Part shown: positions 1-8,806 of the stretch, piece after piece
Layout of the letters: each line of letters opens with the position of its first letter
How positions within the stretch are numbered: the first letter of the stretch is position 1
Source: Bacilli bacterium
Lineage (GTDB): Bacteria; Bacillota_I; Bacilli_A; RF39; UBA660
DNA: 64,000 nt
NCBI GenBank assembly: GCA_016283935.1
Contig: JAEENX010000002.1
Span: 21,562 to 85,561, forward strand
Direction: 5' to 3'
Translations under genes and position numbers: made by a program
Notes under the pieces: generated by a model
The model's input: the letters and a program-made list of their open reading frames with translations, nothing else
Told to the model about the DNA's origin: nothing
The model's database searches: none

Positions 1-1073
1 TATTTAATATCTAATTCTAATTTATCTGTTAAATCAGATGATATATCAAAATATATTTTTTCATAGTTTCCAATAATTATTACTGCATAACTATCTAGAT
101 AATCAGAAACAACTATATCATGAGTTTTAAGTAAATAGTAATAATGATCATATATATCATCTTTAGTTATAGTTTTAATAAGATTTGTCTTTCCTGGATC
201 AGAATAAACTTTAATATATGATGTATCATTAAAGAAAACATCACTAGTTTTATTCTTTAATTTCAAATAAATTATTTCATAATATCCTAAATCATATGAA
301 TACGATTCATCCATACTTCTTTGTTGTATTTTATTATATTTTTCAAGAATATCTTCAGAAACAATACAAACTTCTTTAGTATCCTTATCAGGTTCAAAGC
401 TACCCTCTGGAGTTCTTAAAATATATTTACAATTTTCAACAGTAATTGTTGAATTAATTTTCATATTACATTTGCATACAGCTTTTACTATTGTAGGAAT
501 AATTATCAGAAAAGCTAATATTACTGCCACCATTTTAAAAACATTATTCTTTTTAGCAATTATAAATACCATCAATCCTATTACTATTAATATAGGAATT
601 AAATATATTAATGTTTTTACTCCTGTAGGTGGATTTTCTATTTTTCCACCTGTCAAATCTAAATTAAATGTATTTGTTTCTTTAAATCTACTTTCTGTTG
701 GAGTATTTATTAAAGAAACATTTAAAGTTAAATCTTTTGTTGTTCCTGCTTTTACAACTTTATCATTTGTTTCAAAAGTATATTGAATGTTGCTATATTT
801 TTTATTAAACATAGATTCATCTAATACATAATCATCTTCTGTATTATTTTTTATTGTTGTTTTATATTTAATAAAATCTTTTTCTTTGGAAAACATAATA
901 TCTAAATTTAAAGTTGTTCCATTTACCTTAGCTTCTGTTAGTTCCCTTGTACTATCAGATTTTTCAATCATTTTTATTGATTGAATTGTAATACCATCAG
1001 GATTACAAGTATCTGCATATACGGTTATAGGTATTAAAATTATAGCTAATAATAATATACATATATTTCTCAT
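1..1073 (-). CDS. Partial secreted/anchored protein with internal NPPTG motif
   Basis: This gene runs off the left edge; about 357 residues are visible from an ATG at 1073 behind the ribosome site AGGTGAG. An N-terminal signal peptide (residues 1-20) is followed by a beta-rich extracellular part. Residues 147-151 read NPPTG, then a hydrophobic segment (154-174) and Lys-Lys, which looks like a sortase sorting signal. The reading frame does not stop there: a second signal-peptide-like segment (181-198) leads into a further secreted region of about 160 residues with Cys-rich start. I do not recognise the family. No sortase is in the window, so covalent anchoring is only a possibility; the protein may simply be a two-pass membrane protein. 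Confidence 0.7.
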   Translation of the reverse strand, partial: MRNICILLLAIILIPITVYADTCNPDGITIQSIKMIEKSDSTRELTEAKVNGTTLNLDIMFSKEKDFIKYKTTIKNNTEDDYVLDESMFNKKYSNIQYTFETNDKVVKAGTTKDLTLNVSLINTPTESRFKETNTFNLDLTGGKIENPPTGVKTLIYLIPILIVIGLMVFIIAKKNNVFKMVAVILAFLIIIPTIVKAVCKCNMKINSTITVENCKYILRTPEGSFEPDKDTKEVCIVSEDILEKYNKIQQRSMDESYSYDLGYYEIIYLKLKNKTSDVFFNDTSYIKVYSDPGKTNLIKTITKDDIYDHYYYLLKTHDIVVSDYLDSYAVIIIGNYEKIYFDISSDLTDKLELDIK

Positions 1074-1158
1074 ATACTCACCTACTATAACTATATTATA
1101 AACTATTATGTAATATGTAATTATAATATTTTCTAATAATGTACATTTTTATGTAAAT

Positions 1159-1186
1159 AAAAAAAAGAAACTAATTAGTTTCTTTT
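1159..1186 (-). terminator. Intrinsic terminator of whiA
   Basis: On the minus strand a short stem (GAAACT/AGTTTC) overlaps the whiA stop codon and is followed by a long U tract. Confidence 0.75.
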
Positions 1187-2085
1187 TCTTTTGCTTTATT
1201 AACTAAATCTTTTATTTTTCTAAAGTGATGATTAATACCTGATTTAGTAATATTATAATCTGTTTCTAATGAAATAATCTCAGCTAATTCAGACATAGAT
1301 GTTTCTGGATATTTAAATCTATAATCTGTTACTATTCTTGTTTTATCATCTAATAAGACTAATAAATCATTGTCTTTTAGATAATTAATATTATCTATTT
1401 GTTCACGACAAGTTTTCATACTTTTTTCAACATTTGCTTGTTCACAGTTATTAAGCCTATTAACCATATTTTTATGATCTCTATAAATTCTTATATCTTC
1501 ATAATAGAATAAAGCTTCTACTGTACCTAATAATTTTATAAAGTCAGATATTTCTTCTGAAGATTTAATATATACCATATATCCTTTATCTCTTTTTAAC
1601 ATCTTAGCTTTAAAGTTAAATGTACTTAATAAATTAACTATTAGTAATGATAAATCTTCATCATTAACTAAAAATTCTAAATGATATTTAGATTTAGATG
1701 GATCATTTATTGATCCATTTGCTAAGAACAATCCTCTTATATATCCAGTTCTTTCTTCATCAGAATAATCTAATATATTTCTATAAGTATTATTAATATC
1801 TGATTCTATAATATCTATCTTTTCATGTATTTCTAAAATATAGATTGTTTTAACAGTAAATTTCTTTTGTGTTCTTATTGTTAATTTAATATTAATACCA
1901 TATATCTTTTTTAATAATATAAAAATTCTTCTTGCTACTCCAGAATTTTCAAATGTAATTATTATTGCATCATTTGAAAATTTTGCATTAGATTTTAAAT
2001 AAGCACATACTTCTGACATACTTTCTAACTTATTAGTTTCAAGTCTTGTCATTTCATCTTTAACTTTTGTAGTAAATGATGCCAT
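1171..2085 (-). CDS. whiA: DNA-binding protein WhiA
   Basis: WhiA is a nucleoid-associated protein that influences cell division and chromosome segregation in Gram-positive bacteria. The 304-residue product has the family length, an N-terminal LAGLIDADG-homing-endonuclease-like half (including YIRGLFLANGSIND near the middle) and a C-terminal helix-turn-helix with PETSMSELAEII and ITKSGINHHFRKI. I chose the ATG at 2085 (protein begins MASFTTKVK); the GTG nine bases upstream is part of the ribosome site AAAGGAGTG. The usual yvcJ-yvcK partners are not adjacent: the gene stands alone between its own terminator and that of the upstream gene. Confidence 0.93.
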   Translation of the reverse strand: MASFTTKVKDEMTRLETNKLESMSEVCAYLKSNAKFSNDAIIITFENSGVARRIFILLKKIYGINIKLTIRTQKKFTVKTIYILEIHEKIDIIESDINNTYRNILDYSDEERTGYIRGLFLANGSINDPSKSKYHLEFLVNDEDLSLLIVNLLSTFNFKAKMLKRDKGYMVYIKSSEEISDFIKLLGTVEALFYYEDIRIYRDHKNMVNRLNNCEQANVEKSMKTCREQIDNINYLKDNDLLVLLDDKTRIVTDYRFKYPETSMSELAEIISLETDYNITKSGINHHFRKIKDLVNKAKEKETN

Positions 2086-2123
2086 GATAATCACTCCTTT
2101 AATGATTTTAACATGTTTTATAC

Positions 2124-2156
2124 ATAAAAAAAAGGATTTTATAAATCCTTTTTTAA
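2124..2156 (-). terminator. Intrinsic terminator of the DUF4190-type gene
   Basis: Stem AAAAAAGGATTT/AAATCCTTTTTT on the minus strand with an eight-U tail; it covers the stop codon of the gene that ends at 2153. Confidence 0.75.
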
Positions 2157-3298
2157 TCTTGCATTACATATGTTGAACCAGATTTTTTAACTGGAATTTG
2201 AATTAATTCAATATCATTATAACTAGTTACATCTTCACATATATAATAATCAAATAATTTATCTTGTTTAGTTCCGTTTACATATACTTCAAAATAATTA
2301 TGTGAATATCTTGGTGTTGTTTCTTCTATTTCAGATTTAACATATACTAATTTAATAACATCTGATCCAATTAATGTTTCATTCAAATTATGTTTCTTAT
2401 CGAAATATGCATATGTATATTTTGAATAAGTATTAACAATTTGATTCTTAGAATTAACTAAAATATAATCTCTAGCATCATTTGCATTTAAACTATAAGC
2501 GTTTGTAATATCAGTTGCTGATGTTATTTCTTCAAAAGATAATGCAGTTTTGTTAGCTTCTTCCATATTGAATAATCTGTATGTTTTATTAATTAAATCA
2601 ACAAATATTACATCTTGATATCCAGCTTGTCCATATTCAACAACAAAAACTTTTTTAACGTTTTTAACTATTAAATTAACATTTTTACCATTTATTACAG
2701 AATCGGTATCTATTTTTCTTGGAAATTTATCAGTTATATGTCCATATAAATTATTATCTTTTAAATAGAATACATCAACATAATATGGTGCACCACTATC
2801 AGTATCTAATTCATATACTATTGCATCTTTAGTATTAGTTTTACTTGTTGTAGTTGTAGTTGTTGTTGTTTTCTTAGTAGTTGTTGCTGGACATGATATA
2901 GTAATATCTACTCCATTATCTGATTTGTATTTACAACTAGCATATCCATATTCATTAGGTTCTCCACATTCATAAGCCATTGAACAATATGTTTCTTGAT
3001 TAATGGCTGCTCCAAATAATGTAGCAAATAAACCACCTAATAATAAAACTAATAATACTTCAGCAATTAGTTTTAAAACTGAAATAATAATACCTGCAAT
3101 TGCCATTCCCTTTCCACTATTTAGCTTCTTAGCTTTGCTTAGTCCAACAATCGATAATATTAAACCAATAACTGCACTTACTAAAATAGATACAATTAAA
3201 CCTGCTATAGCAAATCCATTTGTTTGACTTTGTTGTTGTACAGGTTGATATGGTTGTTGATTATTAATTGGTTGTCCTGTATTTGGATCATAATTCAT
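2153..3298 (-). CDS. DUF4190-like membrane protein with Thr-rich stalk
   Basis: A 381-residue protein with a short Pro/Gln-rich cytoplasmic start (MNYDPNTGQPINN), two close membrane segments (about 28-50 and 65-95) of the DUF4190 type, a small Cys-containing extracellular stretch, a poly-Thr linker near residues 138-155 and a C-terminal extracellular domain of about 220 residues that I do not recognise. The same N-terminal module, identical in its first 13 residues, heads the thioredoxin-like protein at 53387-54253, so this looks like a mobile membrane-anchor module carrying different passengers. The start has a strong ribosome site (GGAGGAG). It is transcribed alone. Confidence 0.8.
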   Translation of the reverse strand: MNYDPNTGQPINNQQPYQPVQQQSQTNGFAIAGLIVSILVSAVIGLILSIVGLSKAKKLNSGKGMAIAGIIISVLKLIAEVLLVLLLGGLFATLFGAAINQETYCSMAYECGEPNEYGYASCKYKSDNGVDITISCPATTTKKTTTTTTTTSKTNTKDAIVYELDTDSGAPYYVDVFYLKDNNLYGHITDKFPRKIDTDSVINGKNVNLIVKNVKKVFVVEYGQAGYQDVIFVDLINKTYRLFNMEEANKTALSFEEITSATDITNAYSLNANDARDYILVNSKNQIVNTYSKYTYAYFDKKHNLNETLIGSDVIKLVYVKSEIEETTPRYSHNYFEVYVNGTKQDKLFDYYICEDVTSYNDIELIQIPVKKSGSTYVMQD

Positions 3299-3324
3299 AC
3301 AATCTCTCCTCCTATCCTTCTTTT

Positions 3325-3333
3325 ATTATAACA
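3325..3333 (-). promoter_or_regulatory. Extended -10 promoter element
   Basis: TGTTATAAT on the minus strand, upstream of the gene starting at 3298 and just after the preceding terminator's U tract. Confidence 0.6.
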
Positions 3334-3340
3334 CTTATAA

Positions 3341-3368
3341 AATAAAAAAGAAGCACTTATGCTTCTTT
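3341..3368 (-). terminator. Intrinsic terminator of the GT-C-like gene
   Basis: Stem AAGAAGCA/TGCTTCTT on the minus strand with a U tract; overlaps the stop codon at 3357. Confidence 0.75.
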
Positions 3369-4847
3369 ATTTTTATATAAATAATAATAACCGTATTCTA
3401 CATTCAATAATTCATACTTATCATTATCTTTTAAATACTTGTACTTTTTACTATCTTTTCCTACTAAATAATAATTAAATTGATATTTATCAACTAATTC
3501 TTCAAAATTCATATTAAAGTAATCAATCATTATATCTTCTTTACCATTGAATTCTTTTAAATAAACTTCTACTCTAGAATCAATAAAAACAGGTATTTTT
3601 CTATAAGCTAAATAACTTCCTTGAGCAAACTCATTATACAGTCTTATATTTTTATAATCCAAATTATTAACAATATAATCTGCTGTCTCTACTGGTTCTC
3701 CTCCATGATCTATACCATATTCAAATGTTTTAAAATCTAATGCATTTATAATCATTCCAATTGCTATTATTTCCATGATAATAAATGTAGAAACTATTAC
3801 ATTTTCATTAACATTTAGTTTCTTAATTTTTATATTTTTAAATTTGAAATCAGAAAATATATTAATTGTTAATATTATTATGAAATATGTATATAAATAT
3901 ACTGTATTTCTATAAAGCATTAATCCATATAATCCTAATCCTAATAAATAAAATAAATCATATAGTTTTATTTTCTTTTTAGAAACAATTAAGATTAATG
4001 CAATAACTAATAACAATGCAACAAATGGATATGATAAAAGACTAACATGTTTCATTTCACCTATATTACCATATACAGTTGAATAATAATTCATAACTTT
4101 AAATCCAAATGTGTAATTCAATATACCATATGGAGATATAAAGCACGATAATAAAATCATTATAAAAGTTATTATAAATAATTTTGTAGATTTGCAATCT
4201 TCAATTATAAATTTATTATCTAATAGTTTTATATTATATTTATCTTTAATATATTTAATAATAATTTGAACTATATATGGAAGAAAAAATACAGGTACTA
4301 ATATCCACATAGGAAAATGAATATTAACTATAAATATGGATATTAATATACTTATAACTGAATATTTTATTTCTCCTTTTTCATATAATTTATTAATTAT
4401 TATAAATAATAATAACATTAATAAATAACTTACTGATTGTACTCTAGGATAATAAAATATACTAGTAAAATAGATTAATACAATTGTTGATATTAATGAT
4501 ATTAATTTATTATTTATATGTTTATTTATAAATGTATATGCTAACAAACTAAATAAGAAAAATACTATTACAAAGAATATAAATAATAAAGGTGCTCCAC
4601 CCAATTTAAATATTGGATAAATTATTAAATCATATAACCAATGATGATATAAATATTTTAATCCTTCATGCATACTCATATGATCTTTAAAGTCTAAACC
4701 GTATGTTAATATATCTTTTGCTGATCTTAAATCAAAGAATAAATCAGAATCTAATATTTTATTTATACAAAAAAAGTTGGATAAAAGAATAAATACATAT
4801 ATACATATATTTGTAAGTATATTAGTTATTTTATTATCTTTCTTCAT
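3357..4847 (-). CDS. GT-C-like polytopic membrane protein
   Basis: A 496-residue protein with about a dozen membrane segments. The first loop holds DLFFDLRSAKDILTYG and later YHHWLYDLIIYPIFKLGG, and the C-terminal extracellular tail contains NEFAQGSYLAYRKIPVFIDS. This arrangement (acidic first loop, Trp-Leu pair, then GxYL and PVFIDxR) is typical of uncharacterised GT-C-fold-like membrane proteins thought to use polyprenyl-linked sugars. Donor and acceptor are unknown. I prefer ATG 4847, preceded by GGTGA; the ATG at 4859 would sit almost at the predicted transcription start set by TGTTATAAT at 4864-4872. Monocistronic. Confidence 0.65.
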   Translation of the reverse strand: MKKDNKITNILTNICIYVFILLSNFFCINKILDSDLFFDLRSAKDILTYGLDFKDHMSMHEGLKYLYHHWLYDLIIYPIFKLGGAPLLFIFFVIVFFLFSLLAYTFINKHINNKLISLISTIVLIYFTSIFYYPRVQSVSYLLMLLLFIIINKLYEKGEIKYSVISILISIFIVNIHFPMWILVPVFFLPYIVQIIIKYIKDKYNIKLLDNKFIIEDCKSTKLFIITFIMILLSCFISPYGILNYTFGFKVMNYYSTVYGNIGEMKHVSLLSYPFVALLLVIALILIVSKKKIKLYDLFYLLGLGLYGLMLYRNTVYLYTYFIIILTINIFSDFKFKNIKIKKLNVNENVIVSTFIIMEIIAIGMIINALDFKTFEYGIDHGGEPVETADYIVNNLDYKNIRLYNEFAQGSYLAYRKIPVFIDSRVEVYLKEFNGKEDIMIDYFNMNFEELVDKYQFNYYLVGKDSKKYKYLKDNDKYELLNVEYGYYYLYKNKEA

Positions 4848-4863
4848 TTTATTCACCATATAA

Positions 4864-4872
4864 ATTATAACA
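4864..4872 (-). promoter_or_regulatory. Extended -10 promoter element
   Basis: TGTTATAAT on the minus strand; its position places the transcription start near 4857 and argues for the ATG at 4847 as start of the GT-C-like gene. Confidence 0.6.
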
Positions 4873-4875
4873 TAA

Positions 4876-4904
4876 AAAATAGAATGTTTATTAACATTCT
4901 ATTT
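4876..4904 (-). terminator. Intrinsic terminator of the response regulator gene
   Basis: Stem AATAGAATGTT/AACATTCTATT on the minus strand followed by U6, overlapping the stop at 4899. Confidence 0.8.
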
Positions 4905-6416
4905 TACTTTAATATCTTTAATATCTTTTCTCTTTAGATCAATTATATCTAAGATATCTTTATTATATTTATCAAATTCATTGTTGATAATTTGATCAAT
5001 GTCAGCTAATACTTCTTTACCATTTCTTCTTGAATTTAATCTAACTGCAATAGAAACTATTTGAGCTTCAATTGGTATTTTATTACCAACTAATTTATTT
5101 GGTAATCCAGTACCATTGAATAATTCAAATGCATTTTTAATAATATTCTTAGCTATCTTTTTATCTTCTTTTAAATTATCGTCTATATAAGTTTCAAGTA
5201 TAGTTAAACCATATTCTACTTCTTCAAATATAGTTCTATATGTTACTTTAGTTTCATTTTTCATAGCTATAGCACCTACATTATATAAAGGAGCATATTT
5301 AACTATCTTATTAACTATGTCATGATCTATTTTATATTCTGGAATAAATTTCATTTCAGTAGCAATTATTCTAACTATTCTCTTTAAATCTTTTGAAGAT
5401 TCAGTATCACATATATTATCAACAATCTTATTCATGATTAAGTTTGTATTCTTTAAATCTTTAGAATCTCTTCTAACTTCTGATACTTTTTCTTGTTTAT
5501 CTTTTATAACTAATTCTTGTTTATTAATTATTACATTCATGTTTCTAGAATCTAAATAAACATTAATTAGATTATTCATTCTTTTTCTTATATGATCTAC
5601 ATTGAATGGTTTAATTAATAAATCAGCTATATCATATGTATACATTCTTTTTCTAGTTGCTTTTGTTTCATCACCTGAAATGATTGATACAGGTACTTTC
5701 TTAAATAAATCATTATCTTTTAAGAAATCTAATACTACAAATCCATCTGCAACTGGCATTATTATATCTAGGAAAATACCAACTATATTAATATCAGATT
5801 TATTCATTAAATGTTCTTTAATTAATTCAATTGCTTCATTTCCATTTTTAGCAGTAATAATATTATATTGATCAACAAATATTTTTTTAACTGCATTTCT
5901 CATGATAGAAGAATCATCTACAATTAATAATGTTGGATTAGTAATTTCCATAGATTTTTTCTTTTTACTTTCTTCTATTTCATTTACTTGTCTTTTTAAT
6001 TTATTGTTTTCTATTTCAGTTCTATCTAAATCATCTTGAATATCTTCAGATGCTAAGAATAAGAATTCATTTCCACTTATAGTTATATATCTAATTATTT
6101 GATTATAATATGAATATTTACCATCTTTATCTATTTTTCTATATTTAAATCTTACTTCATCATTACCTTTGAAATGTTCTTGTCTAGCTCTTTCAAATTT
6201 TAAGTAATCAACAAACATAGAAAAATCATCTTTATGTGTTGTTTTATGTAGAGAAGATACAAAACTATCTAAACTCATTCTTGAAACTATTTCTAATTCG
6301 TTTTTTGAATTGTGATTCATTATTGTTACAATTAATCTCTTCATATCAATTGAAACTAAATTAGTATAGTTATTATTAAGTGTCGCTTCAAAATTTTCTA
6401 TTATCTTCTTGTCCAT
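4899..6416 (-). CDS. Response regulator: PAS-like, REC, degenerate HD-GYP
   Basis: A 505-residue cytosolic protein. Residues about 5-125 resemble the PAS-like sensor domains found in front of GGDEF proteins. After a short coiled coil comes an intact receiver domain: VDD near 167, phospho-acceptor Asp in FLDIIMP near 217, Ser in SIISGDE and Lys in LLIKPF. The C-terminal region aligns by eye with HD-GYP phosphodiesterases (FNGTGLPNKLVGNKIPIEAQIV), but the metal-binding His-Asp pairs are gone: LHDIGK has become LYNVGA and HHE has become NAFE. It is therefore probably a non-catalytic output or a c-di-nucleotide sensor. No partner kinase lies nearby. Start at ATG 6416 fits GAGGG better than the ATG at 6425. 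Confidence 0.75.
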   Translation of the reverse strand: MDKKIIENFEATLNNNYTNLVSIDMKRLIVTIMNHNSKNELEIVSRMSLDSFVSSLHKTTHKDDFSMFVDYLKFERARQEHFKGNDEVRFKYRKIDKDGKYSYYNQIIRYITISGNEFLFLASEDIQDDLDRTEIENNKLKRQVNEIEESKKKKSMEITNPTLLIVDDSSIMRNAVKKIFVDQYNIITAKNGNEAIELIKEHLMNKSDINIVGIFLDIIMPVADGFVVLDFLKDNDLFKKVPVSIISGDETKATRKRMYTYDIADLLIKPFNVDHIRKRMNNLINVYLDSRNMNVIINKQELVIKDKQEKVSEVRRDSKDLKNTNLIMNKIVDNICDTESSKDLKRIVRIIATEMKFIPEYKIDHDIVNKIVKYAPLYNVGAIAMKNETKVTYRTIFEEVEYGLTILETYIDDNLKEDKKIAKNIIKNAFELFNGTGLPNKLVGNKIPIEAQIVSIAVRLNSRRNGKEVLADIDQIINNEFDKYNKDILDIIDLKRKDIKDIKVK

Positions 6417-6452
6417 ATAATTCATACCCTCTTCTATCTTTATACATTGAAA

Positions 6453-6461
6453 ATTATAACA
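6453..6461 (-). promoter_or_regulatory. Extended -10 promoter element
   Basis: TGTTATAAT on the minus strand upstream of the response regulator gene. Confidence 0.6.
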
Positions 6462-6483
6462 TTAAAAAGTAATCTTGGCAAAT

Positions 6484-6512
6484 TAAAAGATTCAAGAAAA
6501 TCTTGAATCTAT
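6484..6512 (-). terminator. Intrinsic terminator of uraA-upp
   Basis: Minus-strand stem AGATTCAAG/CTTGAATCT with a short U tract, directly after the upp stop codon. Confidence 0.8.
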
Positions 6513-7135
6513 TTAGTACCGAAAATTCTATCTCCTGCATCACCTAAACCTGGTACAATGTACTTATTTTCGTTTAAATGATCATCAATATGAGCTGCAT
6601 ATATTTGAACATCTGGATGAGTTTCTTCTACTGCTTTTAGTCCTTCAGGTGCAGCTATTATACATAAAAATTTAATTTTCTTTACACCTATGCTTTTTAA
6701 TTCAGCTATAGTATCTAATGCTGAACCTCCTGTTGCAAGCATTGGATCAAGAATAATTACTTCACGATTAACTATATCTTTTGGTACTTTAAAGAAATAT
6801 CTATGAGGAACAAAAGTTTCTTCATCACGATACATCCCTATATGTCCTATTTTAGCATTTGGTAATACTTTTAAAACACCATCAACCATTCCTGTACCAG
6901 CTCTTAAGATTGGTAAAAATGCATAGTTGTCTTCATTTAATCTTCCTGTCTTCATCTCAGTGATTGGTGTTTCGATAGTTATATCATCTAACTTAGCATC
7001 TTTAAAAGCTTCATATAATAAGAATATTCCTATCTCTGATACTAGTTCTCTAAATTCTTTAGTTCCTGTATCTTTACTTCTTAAAATTGATAATTTATGA
7101 GTTATCAATGGATGATTTAATTCAATTGTCTTCAT
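6509..7135 (-). CDS. upp: Uracil phosphoribosyltransferase
   Basis: Upp converts uracil and PRPP to UMP and diphosphate, the last step of uracil salvage. The 208-residue product matches the family length and carries the PRPP-binding loop [11 protein letters not shown] and the C-terminal uracil-binding stretch [11 protein letters not shown]. It begins nine bases after the uracil permease gene, with its ribosome site (AAGAGG) between the two, so both are made from one message and share the leader attenuator upstream of uraA. Confidence 0.97.
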   Translation of the reverse strand: MKTIELNHPLITHKLSILRSKDTGTKEFRELVSEIGIFLLYEAFKDAKLDDITIETPITEMKTGRLNEDNYAFLPILRAGTGMVDGVLKVLPNAKIGHIGMYRDEETFVPHRYFFKVPKDIVNREVIILDPMLATGGSALDTIAELKSIGVKKIKFLCIIAAPEGLKAVEETHPDVQIYAAHIDDHLNENKYIVPGLGDAGDRIFGTK

Positions 7136-7144
7136 ATTTACCTC

Positions 7145-8566
7145 TTATTTTTTCTTTGTTGTTTTTTTCTTAGCAGGCGCTTTTTTTGCTACTGCTTTTT
7201 TTACTTCCTTTTTTACTTCATTTTTAATTGTATTAACAGCAGCTTCTGTTTCAGATGGAATTTCCCAGTCTAATTCATTTTGAAGTGTTTCTTTATCAGC
7301 AGGAATTATTAAGTTTAAAATAATACCTACTATTGCAGCTAAACTCATTCCTGAGAAAGCAATGTCTAAATCTCCATTTGCAATTGAGATTGTAGCTCCT
7401 CCTAAACCAATTACTAACATAGCAGCTGCAACTGCAACGTTTTTATTATCATCAAAGTTAACTTGATTTTTGATTAATACTTTTAAACCATTTACTGCAA
7501 TAAATCCATATAATAAGATTGATACTCCACCTAAAACTGGTGCTGGTATTAATTGTACTAATGCAGTAAATTTGCCAAAGAAACCTAAGATGATAGCAAA
7601 TATAGCAGCTAATCCAATTACTTTAACAGATGCAACTTTAGTAATACCAACTACTGCAGTATTTTCACCATAAGTAGTATTAGCAGGTCCTCCTAATGCA
7701 CCAGCAACAAATGTTGCTAAACCATCACCTAATAATGTTCTATCAAGTCCTGGATCTTGGATTAAATCTCTACCAATAATATTTGATAAAGATGTATGAT
7801 CTCCAATATGTTCACACATAGTTACAAGTGCAATTGGTGCAATTGTAATAAGTGCAGCAAAGCTTACTTCATAATGTACAAATGGAATTTGGAAATTAGG
7901 AACTTGTAACCAAGCTGCTTCTACTACTTTTGTAAAATCTACTAATCCTAAACAAGCAGATAATACATATCCTGATATAATACCAATTAAGAAAGGTATA
8001 ACTTTCCATAAACCTTTTGCTCTAGTCATTACTAAAGCAGTAACTAAGAATGATACTAATGCAACTACTGCATTTTTCCATTCAAATACTTGTCCTTCTG
8101 CAATTCCAATATTTGAGATTGCTGATGAAGCAAGTCCTAAACCTATAACCATAATCATTGGTCCAATAACTACTGGTGGTAATAGTTTCTCTAACCAATT
8201 TTTTCCAGTGAAGTGAATGATAGTAGCAACTATAATATAAATTAAACCTACTGCCATTACTCCAGTCATTGCTCCGGATATGCCACCTTTAACATAAGCA
8301 GCAGCTATTGGTGCAATGAATGCAAATGAACTTCCTAGGTAAACTGGTGATTTACCTTTTGTACATAAAATATAAATTAATGTACCAATACCAGATGCAA
8401 CTAATGCAACTGGAATAGTTAATACTTCTGCTCCTGCAGCTGCGTTAACAAGAATTGGAACTAATACTGTAGCTCCGAACATTGCGAAGACATGTTGGAA
8501 TGCTAAAATAATCCACTTTGCTATAGGTGGAGTTTCTTCAACATCATATGTCATTCTTTTTTTCAT
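7145..8566 (-). CDS. uraA: Uracil permease (NCS2 family)
   Basis: A 473-residue NCS2 uracil:proton symporter with about fourteen membrane segments, including the family stretch YGENTAVVGITKVASV and the QHVFAMFGATVLVP start region. The ATG at 8566 has the ribosome site AAGGAAGAG; a TTG further upstream lies beside the attenuator and is unlikely. The last 35 or so residues form a cytosolic Lys/Ala-rich tail (KKAVAKKAPAKKKTTKKK) not expected in this family and resembling histone H1-type tails. It is followed by upp and preceded by a leader peptide plus terminator that probably tune expression to pyrimidine supply. Confidence 0.94.
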   Translation of the reverse strand: MKKRMTYDVEETPPIAKWIILAFQHVFAMFGATVLVPILVNAAAGAEVLTIPVALVASGIGTLIYILCTKGKSPVYLGSSFAFIAPIAAAYVKGGISGAMTGVMAVGLIYIIVATIIHFTGKNWLEKLLPPVVIGPMIMVIGLGLASSAISNIGIAEGQVFEWKNAVVALVSFLVTALVMTRAKGLWKVIPFLIGIISGYVLSACLGLVDFTKVVEAAWLQVPNFQIPFVHYEVSFAALITIAPIALVTMCEHIGDHTSLSNIIGRDLIQDPGLDRTLLGDGLATFVAGALGGPANTTYGENTAVVGITKVASVKVIGLAAIFAIILGFFGKFTALVQLIPAPVLGGVSILLYGFIAVNGLKVLIKNQVNFDDNKNVAVAAAMLVIGLGGATISIANGDLDIAFSGMSLAAIVGIILNLIIPADKETLQNELDWEIPSETEAAVNTIKNEVKKEVKKAVAKKAPAKKKTTKKK

Positions 8567-8603
8567 ATAATCTCTTCCTTTCGTTTTAGGTGTAATTTTG
8601 CTC

Positions 8604-8637
8604 AAAAAAAAGAAGATATGCCACCAATATCTTCTTT
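8604..8637 (-). terminator. Attenuator hairpin upstream of uraA
   Basis: Perfect 11-bp stem (AAAGAAGATAT pairs with ATATCTTCTTT), seven-base loop, then U8 on the minus strand, about 40 bases before uraA and with no promoter seen in between. The leader peptide stop codon (8636-8638) lies in the 5' arm, so a ribosome finishing the leader would block the hairpin. Confidence 0.8.
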
Positions 8638-8725
8638 AATTGAAAAAATAAAAATTAGAAAAAATAAACCCTATATGTTTTCTAGTTGCTAAAATTGATT
8701 GTTGTAAACATATAGCATTTCTCAT
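8636..8725 (-). CDS. Leader peptide of uraA-upp (29 residues)
   Basis: A short open frame begins at ATG 8725, eight bases after AAGGGTG, and ends with TAA inside the attenuator stem. The peptide begins MRNAICLQQS and ends with a Phe-rich stretch (GFIFSNFYFFN) encoded by a long U-rich run. It is not a regulatory protein by content; its position and U-rich codons match the leader peptides of UTP-sensing attenuators such as E. coli pyrBI. Expression of the peptide itself is inferred. Confidence 0.65.
   Translation of the reverse strand: MRNAICLQQSILATRKHIGFIFSNFYFFN
8671..8715 (-). promoter_or_regulatory. Pause-type hairpin in the uraA leader
   Basis: CTATATGTTT and AAACATATAG form a 10-bp stem inside the leader coding region, just before the U-rich run and about 35 bases before the attenuator. 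This matches the place of the RNA polymerase pause hairpin in pyrBI-type leaders. Confidence 0.55.
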
Positions 8726-8744
8726 ATTTAACACCCTTAAAAGA

Positions 8745-8773
8745 ATTATATAAAATTATATTTTATTTTTCAA
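8745..8773 (-). promoter_or_regulatory. uraA-upp promoter
   Basis: On the minus strand TTGAAA (8768-8773) and TATAAT (8745-8750) are 17 bases apart, about 20 bases before the leader peptide start. Confidence 0.65.
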
Positions 8774-8774
8774 T

Positions 8775-8806
8775 AAAAAAAGAAATGTTTTTACATTTCT
8801 TTTTTA
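8775..8806 (-). terminator. Intrinsic terminator of cmk
   Basis: Minus-strand stem AAAAAAGAAATGT/ACATTTCTTTTTT with U tail, over the cmk stop codon. Confidence 0.8.

Noticed and set aside
8604..8725. PyrR-type antiterminator in the uraA leader
   Set aside because: The hairpin loop shows no PyrR-binding consensus and a leader peptide with ribosome site is present instead.
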